Origin: Halioxenophilus sp033283405
Lineage (GTDB): Bacteria; Pseudomonadota; Gammaproteobacteria; Pseudomonadales; Cellvibrionaceae
Reading direction: 5' to 3'
Assembly (NCBI RefSeq): GCF_033283405.1
Contig: NZ_JAWMQR010000004.1
Location: 124,001 to 188,000, forward strand
DNA length: 64,000 nt
The notes under the pieces are model-generated. The model ran no database searches. It worked only from the letters and a program-made list of their open reading frames with translations, and was not told the DNA's origin. Positions 55,660 through 64,000 of the stretch are shown here, piece by piece (the first letter of the stretch is position 1; each line of letters opens with the position of its first letter). Both the position numbers and the translations under genes were made by a program.

Positions 55660-56538
55660 ATGCCCTGGCTACAACTCAAAATCAACACCGAGCGCCCCCA
55701 GGTCGCCACTTGGGAATCCGCCCTGTTAAAAGCGGGTGCGCTCTCGGTCACCCTCATGGACAACGCCGATGAGCCCATTCTGGAACCGGGCCTGGGCGAG
55801 ACACCGCTCTGGTCCAACACCCAGGTCATCGGTTTGTTCGAGGCCGACATCAACACCCAGGCCATCGATAAACAGCTGCAAGCCCTGCAACAGGCGGGCG
55901 AGCATTGGCGCTGGGAGCAGCTCGAAGACAAAGACTGGAGCCGGGCCTGGATGGAGAACTACCACCCCATCCAGTGCGGCGAACGCCTCTGGATTGTCCC
56001 CTCCTGGACGGCACCACCCGACCCGTCCGCCGTCAATCTGATGCTCGACCCGGGCCTGGCCTTCGGTACCGGCACCCACCCCACCACCTTCCTCTGTCTG
56101 CAGTGGCTCGATCAGCAGGCCTGCACCGGCAAGAGTGTGATCGACTACGGCTGCGGCTCGGGCATTCTCGGCATCGCCGCCCTGCTGCTGGGTGCGGCGT
56201 CGGCACAGGGCGTGGATATCGACCCCCAGGCGCTACTGGCAACCCGCGACAACGCCGTGCGCAATGGCCTGGCAGAAGACGCTTTTCCGGTCTATCTGCC
56301 TACCAAGGCACAACTGCAAGCCAGCGACCTGGTACTGGCCAATATTCTGGCCGGGCCACTGGTTGAACTGGCCCCCGCCATCGCCGGCCTGGTCAGAGCG
56401 GAGGGGCAAATCTGCTTGTCCGGGGTACTCACCAGCCAGGCAGAGACGGTTATGGATGCCTACCGCCCCTGGATCGATTTCGACCCACCCGCCAGTCAGG
56501 AGGAGTGGGTTCGCCTAACTGGCCGCAAAAGAATGTGA
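55660..56538 (+). CDS. prmA: Ribosomal protein L11 methyltransferase
   Basis: A 292-residue methyltransferase acting on L11. N-terminal recognition domain (PWLQLKINTERPQVATWESAL) then class I Rossmann domain: LMLDPGLAFGTGTHPTTFLCL, SVIDYGCGSGILGIAALLLGA and VLANILAGPLVELAP (NxxL/A). ATG at 55660; follows accC on the same strand. Confidence 0.96.
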   Translation: MPWLQLKINTERPQVATWESALLKAGALSVTLMDNADEPILEPGLGETPLWSNTQVIGLFEADINTQAIDKQLQALQQAGEHWRWEQLEDKDWSRAWMENYHPIQCGERLWIVPSWTAPPDPSAVNLMLDPGLAFGTGTHPTTFLCLQWLDQQACTGKSVIDYGCGSGILGIAALLLGAASAQGVDIDPQALLATRDNAVRNGLAEDAFPVYLPTKAQLQASDLVLANILAGPLVELAPAIAGLVRAEGQICLSGVLTSQAETVMDAYRPWIDFDPPASQEEWVRLTGRKRM

Positions 56539-56767
56539 AAAATGTGGCTTAAGTAGCAGAGACTACCCCCTGGGGAATTGTCCCCGCTGGGTTTAAACAC
56601 TAGAATCTCTTGTGATAACAAGACTTTGCCACAATTGTTTAAAGCATTTAGCGAAATTATCTACAGCTATTAGCGTAGGAATAGCCGCCAGGACTCGAAA
56701 CATTCCCTGAGCGACACCCTCAAATCCATTACCCTGAACCCAACGGCTGTCCTGAGAGGCCAGTGCA

Positions 56768-58279
56768 ATGAACCATGCCATTACTCGTTGCCCGAAGTGT
56801 CGAACCTCGTTTCGAGTAACGCCAGCGCAACTGGATAGCGCCAAGGGTGTGGTTCGCTGTGGCTCCTGCCTGCATATTTTTGACGCCCGTTCCAACCTCA
56901 TTCAATCTGCTAAAACCACGTCTCAACCAACCACCGCCAAGCGTACTGCCAGCAAGGCGGCACCGGCTGCCAGCAAGCGTCCCGCCGAGAAGGCAGCCAC
57001 AACCCAACAGCCCGCCAGCAACGCGGCCACCGCGGCAGCGCCCCAAGCAAAACCAAGCCCGGCACCGGTTAGGCCCGCCCCTGCCGAACGTGTCAGCAGC
57101 CCCCTAGCAAAGGCGCCCACCAGCGAGCCGAGTAACAGCAGTCGCTTTCTGTTTGACGAAGAGGCCGAAGAGTCGGCTAATCAACCGCAACCCATGTCGG
57201 CCGAGGAAGAGGACTTCCTGATCAGTGACGACATGGACAAGACCAAGTCCACCGCCTTCACGGCCGAGGAGGAGGACAACCCCTTCAGCCTGGATGACCT
57301 CTCGCCAGAGTACACTGCCGAGAGCTGGACCGATGACAGCCGCTCCCTGTTTGAGATCAACCGCAAGCAGCCCGAAGAAGAGGATGACGACGAATTCCAC
57401 CCGCCGATGGATGAGTCCTGGGCCAAGGCGCTGCTCGAAGACGACTATGAAGAGGATCTGATCCCTCCCCCCATGGAGAGCGATGACGAGAAGTTAAGGC
57501 AGGAGATCGCCAATCGTTTTGATGGCCGCCAAACCGGCAGTTTTGATGCCCTGCCCGACGACTTTGATACCGATTTCGAGAACTTCGTCAGCGGTAGCGA
57601 CCGGGTGGAACAACCGACGCCAATCGAGAACAAATTTGCCCTGGACAGCACCAGTGGCGAACCCACCTTTGACCTCGACAACCTCGATGATTCCGAACTC
57701 GACGAAACCCTGGTACCCGAGCGCGAGGAGAAGCACTCCCTGCTCGACGCCTTTGAACCGGAGCCCATCGAGCTCACTTTTGAGCAGCGCGACAAAAGGC
57801 GTTGGCTGATCCGCACCGGCTGGATTGTCGGCAATGCCCTGTTGGTGTTGCTGCTTATAGCCCAAATCGGCTACCTGAAATTTGACACCTGGAGCCGGGC
57901 ACAACCCTACCGCCAGTGGTACGCCATCGCCTGCCCAGTGTTGGGCTGCACGCTACCCACCCTGCACGATACCAGCAAAATACGCATATCACTGGTGGTG
58001 CGTGGCCAACCCGATGCCGAAGGCATGCTGCTGGCCGACGCTATCCTGATCAACACCGCTGAGTTCGAGCAACCCTTCCCCACACTGGCCTTGCGCTTTA
58101 GTGATATGAACGACAAGCTGGTCACCGAGCGCATCTTCACCCCCAAGGAGTATCTGCGCGGCGAGCTCTCCGGCATTCAGCTGATGCCCTCCGGCCAACC
58201 GGTGCAGCTGAGCCTGGAGCTGGCCGATCCAGGGCAGGACGCGGTCAACTACCGGGCTTACATTCCCAACGACAACTAA
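56768..58279 (+). CDS. DUF3426 zinc-ribbon membrane protein
   Basis: A 503-residue protein. N-terminal MJ0042-type zinc ribbon TRCPKCRTSFRV ... VVRCGSCLHIFDA (two CxxC), a long disordered linker (about 45-340) that starts Ala/Pro/Lys-rich and becomes acidic (EEEDDDEF, EDDYEEDL), one membrane helix (WIVGNALLVLLLIAQIGYL, about 365-383), and a periplasmic DUF3426 domain with one Cys pair (YAIACPVLGCTLP). Often linked to prmA and dusB in pseudomonads, as here. Function unknown. ATG with GAGAGG upstream. Confidence 0.88.
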   Translation: MNHAITRCPKCRTSFRVTPAQLDSAKGVVRCGSCLHIFDARSNLIQSAKTTSQPTTAKRTASKAAPAASKRPAEKAATTQQPASNAATAAAPQAKPSPAPVRPAPAERVSSPLAKAPTSEPSNSSRFLFDEEAEESANQPQPMSAEEEDFLISDDMDKTKSTAFTAEEEDNPFSLDDLSPEYTAESWTDDSRSLFEINRKQPEEEDDDEFHPPMDESWAKALLEDDYEEDLIPPPMESDDEKLRQEIANRFDGRQTGSFDALPDDFDTDFENFVSGSDRVEQPTPIENKFALDSTSGEPTFDLDNLDDSELDETLVPEREEKHSLLDAFEPEPIELTFEQRDKRRWLIRTGWIVGNALLVLLLIAQIGYLKFDTWSRAQPYRQWYAIACPVLGCTLPTLHDTSKIRISLVVRGQPDAEGMLLADAILINTAEFEQPFPTLALRFSDMNDKLVTERIFTPKEYLRGELSGIQLMPSGQPVQLSLELADPGQDAVNYRAYIPNDN

Positions 58280-58434
58280 CCGCGCTCGCCGGCGCCAGCG
58301 TCATTCAGCCAGCGAAGGCGATCAACCCCAAACCACCAACCCCACCACAGCAGCCCACTTTGTCCACATCGGCATCGGCACAAAAATTCAGCAATTAGCT
58401 TAAATTCCACTTTCCCATTTTCTCTTCGAGCGGG

Positions 58435-58440
58435 TATGAT
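58435..58440 (+). promoter_or_regulatory. -10 element of dusB-fis with GC-rich discriminator
   Basis: TATGAT is followed at once by AGGCGCCC, a GC-rich discriminator of the sort found in growth-rate and ppGpp-controlled promoters such as E. coli fis. The -35 is poor (TTTCCC at 58411). About 126 bp upstream of the dusB GTG. Confidence 0.45.
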
Positions 58441-58565
58441 AGGCGCCCTTTTTCGGGACCGCCCCAGCGCCAGTTCGCGCACCAACCACCGGGTTGTGCG
58501 GTAACTTTTTATGGCAGACGGCTAGGTCTGAAGAAGCGCAGCATTGCAGCATTAAGGTGCCCCCA

Positions 58566-59555
58566 GTGTTAACCATCGGCCCACACAAACTCGAACAGGT
58601 GACGGTACTCGCGCCCATGGCCGGCGTCAGTGATCGACCGTTCCGCGAGTTGTGCCGCCACTTTGGCGCCGGCTTGGCGGTATCCGAGATGGTCACCAGT
58701 GACACCCGCCTCTGGCAGTCGCAGAAGTCATCCACCCGCCTGAACCACCAGGGTGAAACGGGGTTGCGCGCCGTGCAAATCGCCGGCGCGGACCCAGAAC
58801 AGATGGCCAACGCTGCGCGGGAGAATGAAAAGCTGGGCGCCCAGATTATCGACATCAATATGGGCTGCCCGGCGAAGAAGGTGTGCAAGCAGGCGGCCGG
58901 CTCCGCACTGCTGCGCGACGAGAACAAGGTGGCCCAGATTTTGGACGCCGTAGTCAGCGCAGTGAACCTGCCCGTGACCTTGAAAATTCGCACCGGTTGG
59001 GACAGACAAAATCGCAACGCGGTGCGCATCGCCCAAATGGCCGAACAGCTTGGCATCACCGCTTTGACTATTCACGGTCGCAGCCGCGAGTGCCGCTTTT
59101 TGGGTGAGGCGGAGTACGACACTATCGCCGAGGTGGTCAGCCAGGTCTCTATTCCGGTGATCGCCAACGGCGACATTACCAGTGCAGCCAAGGCCAAACA
59201 GGTGTTGGAGTACACCAATGCGGCAGGCGTCATGATCGGACGCGCCGCCCAGGGACGGCCCTGGTTATTTGCCCAGGTCAACCACTACCTGAGCACAGGC
59301 AAGAGCCTGCCGGAGCCATCGCCCGGAACGATCAAAACAATTTTGACCCAGCACCTGCAAGCGCTACACAGCTTTTATGGTGACTATTTAGGGGTCCGTA
59401 TCGCCCGCAAACATGTGGGTTGGTACTTGCAGAACTTCACCAACGGCGAAGCTCTGCGTACACACTTTAATCAACTACACAGCGCACACGACCAAATCAG
59501 TTGCATTCAAACTCAGTTTGATCAGCTGATCAGTAACGGGGACATAGCGGCATGA
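58566..59555 (+). CDS. dusB: tRNA-dihydrouridine synthase B
   Basis: A 329-residue FMN enzyme reducing uridine in tRNA D-loops. Seen: VLAPMAGVSDRPFRELCRHFGA, INMGCPAKKVCKQAAGSALL (catalytic Cys), LTIHGRSRECRF, ANGDITSA and MIGRAAQGRPWLF. GTG at 58566 has AAGGTG upstream and yields the family start LTIGPHKLEQVTVLAPM; the longer frame from 58494 is rejected. It overlaps fis by 4 bp (ATGA), the widely conserved dusB-fis operon. Confidence 0.97.
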   Translation: MLTIGPHKLEQVTVLAPMAGVSDRPFRELCRHFGAGLAVSEMVTSDTRLWQSQKSSTRLNHQGETGLRAVQIAGADPEQMANAARENEKLGAQIIDINMGCPAKKVCKQAAGSALLRDENKVAQILDAVVSAVNLPVTLKIRTGWDRQNRNAVRIAQMAEQLGITALTIHGRSRECRFLGEAEYDTIAEVVSQVSIPVIANGDITSAAKAKQVLEYTNAAGVMIGRAAQGRPWLFAQVNHYLSTGKSLPEPSPGTIKTILTQHLQALHSFYGDYLGVRIARKHVGWYLQNFTNGEALRTHFNQLHSAHDQISCIQTQFDQLISNGDIAA

Positions 59556-59875
59556 GCCAAATCGAAACAGCCATCGCGGAATTCACCACCGACACCAATA
59601 CTCAGGAAGCCCAAAGCCAACGCTTCACCACCACCTCTGAAGTGGCCAGCTCTTCTCTGCGCGACTGCGTGAAAGAGTCCATCGAGAACTATTTCAAACA
59701 TCTCGATGGCCAGCAGGCTGCCAATGTCTACGAGTTGGTAATGGCCGAAGTGGAAGCCCCGCTGCTGGAAGTGGTTATGGCCTATACCCGCCACAACCAA
59801 ACCAAAGCTGCCGAAGTGTTGGGCCTGAACCGCGGCACCCTGCGTAAGAAACTCAAGCAGTACGGTCAACTATAA
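59552..59875 (+). CDS. fis: Nucleoid protein Fis
   Basis: A 107-residue DNA-bending protein that activates rRNA promoters. The N-terminal arm is variable here; the core SLRDCVKESIENYFKHLDG and the C-terminal helix-turn-helix NQTKAAEVLGLNRGTLRKKLKQYGQL are typical. ATG overlaps the dusB stop as ATGA, so translation is coupled. Confidence 0.97.
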   Translation: MSQIETAIAEFTTDTNTQEAQSQRFTTTSEVASSSLRDCVKESIENYFKHLDGQQAANVYELVMAEVEAPLLEVVMAYTRHNQTKAAEVLGLNRGTLRKKLKQYGQL

Positions 59876-59913
59876 CTCCTCCATAGCCACGCATCGGGCA
59901 GGTGAGTGGCAAA

Positions 59914-60058
59914 CCCCGGTTAGATACAGCCCTAACGCGTGTGACAAAACAGCTGTCGCCCGCCAGCCAAAGCCTGGGTATCTCGGCTAACCGGGGGTGT
60001 AGCCCGTTTGAGAAACCGCGTCTGGCCCACCTGCTGGTGGTGTCGGCGTTAGCCTTTT
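59914..60058 (+). promoter_or_regulatory. Candidate structured leader upstream of purH with competing stems
   Basis: Stem A: CCCCGGTTAG (59914-59923) with CTAACCGGGG (59987-59996), 10 bp, extended inside by GATAC/GTATC. Stem B: GGCTAAC (59985-59991) with GTTAGCC (60048-60054), followed by TTTT. The two use the same CTAAC bases and cannot form together. A small perfect hairpin CCACC-TGCT-GGTGG (60027-60040) sits within stem B. This looks like an attenuator. I cannot name an RNA family; purH follows at 60149. Confidence 0.45.
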
Positions 60059-60148
60059 AACCTGAACAACGGCCAGCCTGGCAGAACTGAAACGGTTCTA
60101 CTCTGTGTTCATGGCCATCGGTTCCACTGACAGACATCACCTTTTGCC

Positions 60149-61726
60149 ATGACAGCTACCACAGACCTTATCCCCGTTAAACGCGCACTGATTAGTGTTT
60201 CCGACAAGACCGGCATCGTCGAGTTTGCCCAGGCCCTGGCCGCCCTGCAGGTGGAAATTCTCTCCACCGGCGGCACCTACCGCCTGCTTAAAGAGCACGG
60301 CCTGAACGTGATTGAGGTGGCCGACCACACGGGCTTCCCAGAGATGATGGATGGCCGCGTTAAGACCCTGCACCCGAAGATTCACGGCGGCATTCTCGCC
60401 CGTCGCGGCCAGGACGATCAGGTGATGGCCGAGCACGGCATTGCCGCCATCGACATGGTGGTGGTCAACCTCTACCCGTTTGAGGCCACCGTCGCCAAAC
60501 CCGACTGCTCACTGGAAGACGCCATCGAGAATATCGATATCGGTGGCCCCACCATGGTCCGCGCCGCAGCCAAGAACCACGCCTTCGTTAACATCGTGGT
60601 GAACGCCAGCGACTACAGCCAGCTGATCGACGAACTGCAAACCAATAATGGCGCCACCAGCCGCGCCACCCGCTTCAACCTGGCGATCAAGGCCTACGAG
60701 CACACCGCCGCCTACGATGGCGCCATCGCCAACTACTTCGGCACCATGGTTGAAGGCGGCAACGACCCTTTCCCGCGCACCTTCAACCTGCAGTTCAACA
60801 AACAGCAGGATATGCGCTACGGCGAGAACCCTCACCAGGCGAGCGCCTTCTACGTGGAGCGCAATCTCTCCGAGGCCAGCATCAGCACCGCCAAACAGCT
60901 GCAGGGCAAGGAGCTCTCCTACAACAATATCGCCGATACCGACGCCGCCCTGGAGACGGTCAAACTGTTCACCGCCCCCACCTGCGTCATCGTTAAGCAC
61001 GCCAACCCCTGTGGGGTGGCCAGCAGCGATAACCTGTTAACCGCCTACGAACAGGCATTCGCCACTGATCCGGAGTCGGCCTTCGGCGGCATTATTGCCT
61101 TTAACCGCACTCTCGACGCTGCCACCGCCAAAGCCATTGTCGACAAACAGTTTGTCGAGGTGATCATCGCCCCGACCGTGGCCGAGGGCGTCAGCGAGAT
61201 TATCGCCGCCAAGAAGAATGTCCGCCTGCTGGTGTGTGGTGAGTTTGCCAACAGCCAGAAAGCCTTCGATTACAAGCGCGTTAACGGCGGCCTGCTGGTA
61301 CAGGAGCGCGACCTGGGTATGGTGGCAGCCGCCGACCTGAAAGTGGTCACCAAGCGCCAGCCCACCGAGGCGGAAATTGCCGACCTTCTGTTCACCTGGA
61401 AGGTAGCCAAGATGGTTAAGTCCAACGCCATTGTCTACGGCAAAGAGCAGCGCACCATTGGCGTCGGCGCCGGCCAGATGAGCCGCGTCAACTCTGCCCG
61501 TATCGCCGTCATCAAGGCCGAGCACGCCGGCCTGCAAGTAGCCGGCAGCTGTATGGCCAGTGACGCCTTCTTCCCCTTCCGCGACGGCATCGACAACGCC
61601 GCTGCGGCCGGTGTCAGCTGCGTGATTCAGCCCGGCGGCTCCATCCGCGACGAAGAGGTGATTGCCGCCGCCGATGAAAGCGGCATGGCAATGGTATTTA
61701 CCGGCATGCGCCACTTCCGCCACTAA
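60149..61726 (+). CDS. purH: Bifunctional AICAR transformylase / IMP cyclohydrolase
   Basis: A 525-residue enzyme for the last two steps of IMP synthesis. N-terminal cyclohydrolase (MGS-like fold): RALISVSDKTGIVEFAQAL, ILSTGGTYRLL, HPKIHGGILARRG. C-terminal transformylase: RYGENPHQASAFY, VKHANPCGVA, KSNAIVYGKEQRTIGVGAGQMSRVNSA (split here as in the family), DAFFPFRDGID. ATG; purD follows 33 bp later. Confidence 0.98.
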   Translation: MTATTDLIPVKRALISVSDKTGIVEFAQALAALQVEILSTGGTYRLLKEHGLNVIEVADHTGFPEMMDGRVKTLHPKIHGGILARRGQDDQVMAEHGIAAIDMVVVNLYPFEATVAKPDCSLEDAIENIDIGGPTMVRAAAKNHAFVNIVVNASDYSQLIDELQTNNGATSRATRFNLAIKAYEHTAAYDGAIANYFGTMVEGGNDPFPRTFNLQFNKQQDMRYGENPHQASAFYVERNLSEASISTAKQLQGKELSYNNIADTDAALETVKLFTAPTCVIVKHANPCGVASSDNLLTAYEQAFATDPESAFGGIIAFNRTLDAATAKAIVDKQFVEVIIAPTVAEGVSEIIAAKKNVRLLVCGEFANSQKAFDYKRVNGGLLVQERDLGMVAAADLKVVTKRQPTEAEIADLLFTWKVAKMVKSNAIVYGKEQRTIGVGAGQMSRVNSARIAVIKAEHAGLQVAGSCMASDAFFPFRDGIDNAAAAGVSCVIQPGGSIRDEEVIAAADESGMAMVFTGMRHFRH

Positions 61727-61759
61727 GGCGGTTGCAACCCGGCGAGAGTGAGGAGACCC

Positions 61760-63046
61760 ATGAATATTTTGATCATTGGCAGCGGTGGCCGCGAACATGC
61801 CCTGGCCTGGAAAGCGGCCCAGGGAGCCGCTGTCGACACGGTTTTTGTCGCCCCCGGCAATGCCGGCACCGCCTTGGAACCCAAGCTGCAAAACGTGGCC
61901 ATTGATGTCGGCGACTTCAAAGCCCTGGCCGACTTTGCCAAGGTCAATGCTGTGGCGCTCACCATCATCGGCCCCGAAGCCCCCCTGGTGGACGGCGTGG
62001 TCGACTACTTCCAGGCGGAAGGTCTGCGCTGCTTTGGCCCCAGTAAAGGCGCTGCGCAACTGGAAGGCTCCAAGGCCTTCACCAAAGATTTTCTCGCCCG
62101 CCATCAGATTCCCACCGCCGCCTACCAGACCTTTACCGAAGTGGAACCCGCCCTCGCCTACCTGCGCGCTCAGGGTGCCCCCATCGTGGTTAAAGCCGAC
62201 GGCCTGGCGGCCGGAAAAGGGGTTATCGTTGCCGAAACCCTGGCTCAGGCCGAGGCCGCCGTCACCGATATGCTGTCGGGCAACGCCTTTGGCGACGCCG
62301 GCTGCCGGGTGGTGATTGAGGAGTTTCTGGCCGGCGAAGAGGCCAGCTTTATTGTCATGGTCGATGGCCAAAACATACTGCCCATGGCCACCAGCCAGGA
62401 TCACAAACGTGTCGGCGATGGCGACACCGGCCCCAACACCGGCGGTATGGGTGCCTACTCACCGGCACCGGTGGTAACCGACGCAGTCTTTCAGCGCATT
62501 ATGGCCGAGGTGATTGAACCCACCGTGCAGGGCATGGCCGCCGAGGGCAACGCCTACACCGGCTTTCTCTACGCCGGCCTGATGATCACCGCCGATGGCA
62601 CCCCCAAGGTGATCGAGTACAACTGCCGCTTTGGCGACCCGGAAACCCAGCCCATCATGCTGCGCCTGCAGTCGGACCTGGTAGCCCTGTGCAACGCCGC
62701 CCTGGATGGCCAGTTGGATAAAACCACCGCCGCTTGGGATCCGCGCGCGGCGGTGGGTGTGGTACTGGCCGCCGGCGGCTACCCCGACAACTACGCCAAG
62801 GGCGATGTCATCAGCGGCTTACCACAATTCGAGGAGGCAGGCGCCAAGGTCTTCCACGCCGGCACCAAGCTCAACGCCGAGGGTGAAGTCACCACCAATG
62901 GCGGCCGGGTACTCTGTGCCACCGCCCTGGGCGGTACGGTGAAAGAGGCCGCCGCCAACGCCTATCAGTTGGCCGGCCAGATCGACTGGCCGGGCTGTTT
63001 CTACCGCAAGGATATCGCCTACCGCGCCATCGCCCGCGAGGCGTAG
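61760..63046 (+). CDS. purD: Phosphoribosylamine-glycine ligase
   Basis: A 428-residue ATP-grasp enzyme of purine synthesis. Seen: NILIIGSGGREHALAWK, VIGPEAPLVDGVVD-like IIGPEAPLVDG, KADGLAAGKGVIVA, GDGDTGPNTGGMGAYSPAP and EYNCRFGDPETQ. ATG at 61760 preceded by GAGGAGACCC. Forms the purHD operon. Confidence 0.98.
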   Translation: MNILIIGSGGREHALAWKAAQGAAVDTVFVAPGNAGTALEPKLQNVAIDVGDFKALADFAKVNAVALTIIGPEAPLVDGVVDYFQAEGLRCFGPSKGAAQLEGSKAFTKDFLARHQIPTAAYQTFTEVEPALAYLRAQGAPIVVKADGLAAGKGVIVAETLAQAEAAVTDMLSGNAFGDAGCRVVIEEFLAGEEASFIVMVDGQNILPMATSQDHKRVGDGDTGPNTGGMGAYSPAPVVTDAVFQRIMAEVIEPTVQGMAAEGNAYTGFLYAGLMITADGTPKVIEYNCRFGDPETQPIMLRLQSDLVALCNAALDGQLDKTTAAWDPRAAVGVVLAAGGYPDNYAKGDVISGLPQFEEAGAKVFHAGTKLNAEGEVTTNGGRVLCATALGGTVKEAAANAYQLAGQIDWPGCFYRKDIAYRAIAREA

Positions 63047-63062
63047 TTGGCTGCTTTTTAGT

Positions 63063-63293
63063 CATTGGTTTGCCATCCTTGGCAAACCAATGAACGCCAG
63101 GCGAGCAGCTGGCGATGTTGTGTGAAACCTCTGGCTGCTCGCCTGACTCCCGGCCGCAAGCGTCCGGCGACGCTTCCTGCGTCTCTGTCTATTAAACCGT
63201 TTGCCCTCCCTGGCAAACGCTTTTGCGCCTCCTACGTCGCGCTCCGCCCCTTCAGACACCAATTAGCGAACCAGCCCCGCTTACGAAAGCGGG
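63063..63293. repeat. Cluster of inverted repeats downstream of purD
   Basis: Within 231 bp: CATTGGTTTGCC (63063-63074) with GGCAAACCAATG (63081-63092); CAGGCGAGCAGC (63098-63109) with GCTGCTCGCCTG (63134-63145); AAGCGTC/GACGCTT (63158-63175); CGTTTGCC (63198-63205) with GGCAAACG (63212-63219); CCCGCTT/AAGCGGG (63276-63293). The first and fourth share a 20-nt palindrome differing at two loop positions. No T-run and no coding potential. Confidence 0.7.
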
Positions 63294-63327
63294 TTAATGC
63301 CAGCTCTGTAATCCCTCCGGCCCGCCA

Positions 63328-64000
63328 TCACGCCAATACCGTGCGACCATCGGCCCAGGCGCGCAAAGCCGTAATCTGTTCGGCCATGACCACGGAGAGG
63401 GGGCGTGTTTGGTAGATCTGGCTGAGCAGCAGCTGGTCGCTTACCTGCAACTCCTGGGCGCGGGCAGCAAAGAAACTGGAGACCACCGCCTGCTCTATCT
63501 CGGCACCACTGAAGCCGGCGCTGGCCTCGACCAATAGATCCAAATCGAAATCGATGGTAGAAATCTGCCGGCGGTTGAGGTGAATATTGAAAATCGACCG
63601 GCGCGCCGTGGCATCGGGCAGGTCAACAAAAAAGATCTCATCGAAGCGCCCCTTGCGCAGCAGCTCCGGCGGCAGGCGGCTAATATCGTTGCTGGTCGCC
63701 ACCATAAACACCCGCTGCTTGCGCTCCGCCATCCAGGTGAGCAGCGTGCCCAGCACCCGCTTGGAGGTGCCGTTGTCACTGTCGCCGGTGGCCAGCCCCT
63801 TTTCAATCTCATCCAACCATAAAATGCAGGGCGACATCACCTCCGCCTGAGCCAGAGATTGGCGCAGGTTGCGCTCGGTCTCACCAAAGAATTTGTTGTA
63901 TAGAGCGCCGAAATCAAGCCGCAGCAGCGGCAATTGCCAACAGCCAGCCACCGCCTTGGCCGCCAGGCTCTTACCGGCTCCCTGCACGCCGACCAGCAAC
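63328..64000 (-). CDS. Ycf46-like AAA+ ATPase, C-terminal part, cut by window edge
   Basis: About 224 residues are visible; the N-terminus is beyond base 64000. Walker A GVQGAGKSLAAKAVA, then LPLLRLDFGALYNKFFGETERNLRQSL, Walker B with variant ILWLDEIEKG, sensor 1 VATSNDIS, arginine finger region LPPELLRKGRFDEIFFVDLP and C-terminal lid helices. The LRLDFG/YNKFFGETE pattern is that of bacterial Ycf46-type ATPases. Substrate unknown. Its stop is 281 bp from purD. Confidence 0.9.
   Translation of the reverse strand, partial: LLVGVQGAGKSLAAKAVAGCWQLPLLRLDFGALYNKFFGETERNLRQSLAQAEVMSPCILWLDEIEKGLATGDSDNGTSKRVLGTLLTWMAERKQRVFMVATSNDISRLPPELLRKGRFDEIFFVDLPDATARRSIFNIHLNRRQISTIDFDLDLLVEASAGFSGAEIEQAVVSSFFAARAQELQVSDQLLLSQIYQTRPLSVVMAEQITALRAWADGRTVLA

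Noticed and set aside
56568..56595. GGGGA-ATTG-TCCCC hairpin after prmA as a terminator
   Set aside because: Only a 5-bp stem and no T-run follow.
63063..63293. Hairpin cluster as an integron attC array
   Set aside because: No cassette genes, no integrase and no recognisable attC core sites are present.

Overview
This window looks like core chromosome of a free-living gammaproteobacterium. Gene content and order resemble Pseudomonas and its marine relatives of the Cellvibrionaceae type. Evidence for this includes the proA-nadD-rsfS-rlmH-mrdA-rodA-mltB-rlpA-dacA-ybeD-lipB-lipA block, the lptG-lptF / pepA-holC-(hypothetical)-valS block, dusB-fis-purH-purD, and aroQ-accB-accC-prmA. Proteins match these families closely and the DNA is moderately GC-rich. 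I see no insertion sequence, prophage, CRISPR array, tRNA or rRNA. The assignment to a genus is inference.

Layout. 1-455 is the end of a glycerophosphodiesterase gene. 476-15944 is a long minus-strand run. Read in transcription order it carries a LON-domain protein, proline synthesis (proA), NAD synthesis (nadD), ribosome maturation (rsfS, rlmH), the rod-shape elongation machinery (mrdA, rodA) with wall hydrolases (mltB, rlpA, dacA), lipoate synthesis (ybeD, lipB, lipA), a DUF3080 lipoprotein and a DUF255 thioredoxin-like protein. 16145-18617 is a plus-strand PepSY protein plus a PhoP/PhoQ-like two-component pair. It converges on a Kef-type antiporter, followed by an RND/MMPL exporter (18586-22935). 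23353-26116 is an unusual signalling locus: a SelW-like protein, a membrane-anchored tandem pseudokinase, and a divergent membrane-anchored FHA protein. 26132-30708 holds ubiX, mpl, fbp, an ArsR regulator and ppa. 31089-40792 holds two small orphan/membrane proteins, lptG/lptF, pepA, holC, a low-complexity protein, valS and a small charged protein. 40899-46631 is a mixed stretch: a secreted TonB-C protein, purC, an exonuclease, folA, a PhnA-like protein, a hypothetical, a YdjM-like protein and a globin. 46662-50964 holds polB, a DUF2333 protein and a lipoprotein on the minus strand. 51161-63046 is plus-strand: dsbD, aroQ, accBC, prmA, a DUF3426 zinc-ribbon protein, dusB-fis, purH-purD. The right edge cuts a Ycf46-like AAA ATPase.

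Most genes are housekeeping. The parts that standard annotation does not explain are: (i) the tandem pseudokinase/FHA pair at 23656-26116, both tail-anchored, the kinase-like protein lacking catalytic residues in both lobes; (ii) a leader of about 140 nt upstream of purH with two mutually exclusive stems; (iii) a 230-bp cluster of hairpins after purD in which one 20-nt palindrome occurs twice with two mismatches; (iv) an 18-bp tandem repeat inside the RND exporter encoding six DPF-type hexapeptides; and (v) several near-perfect operator-like palindromes. Promoter and operator calls come from reading the sequence by eye and are tentative.
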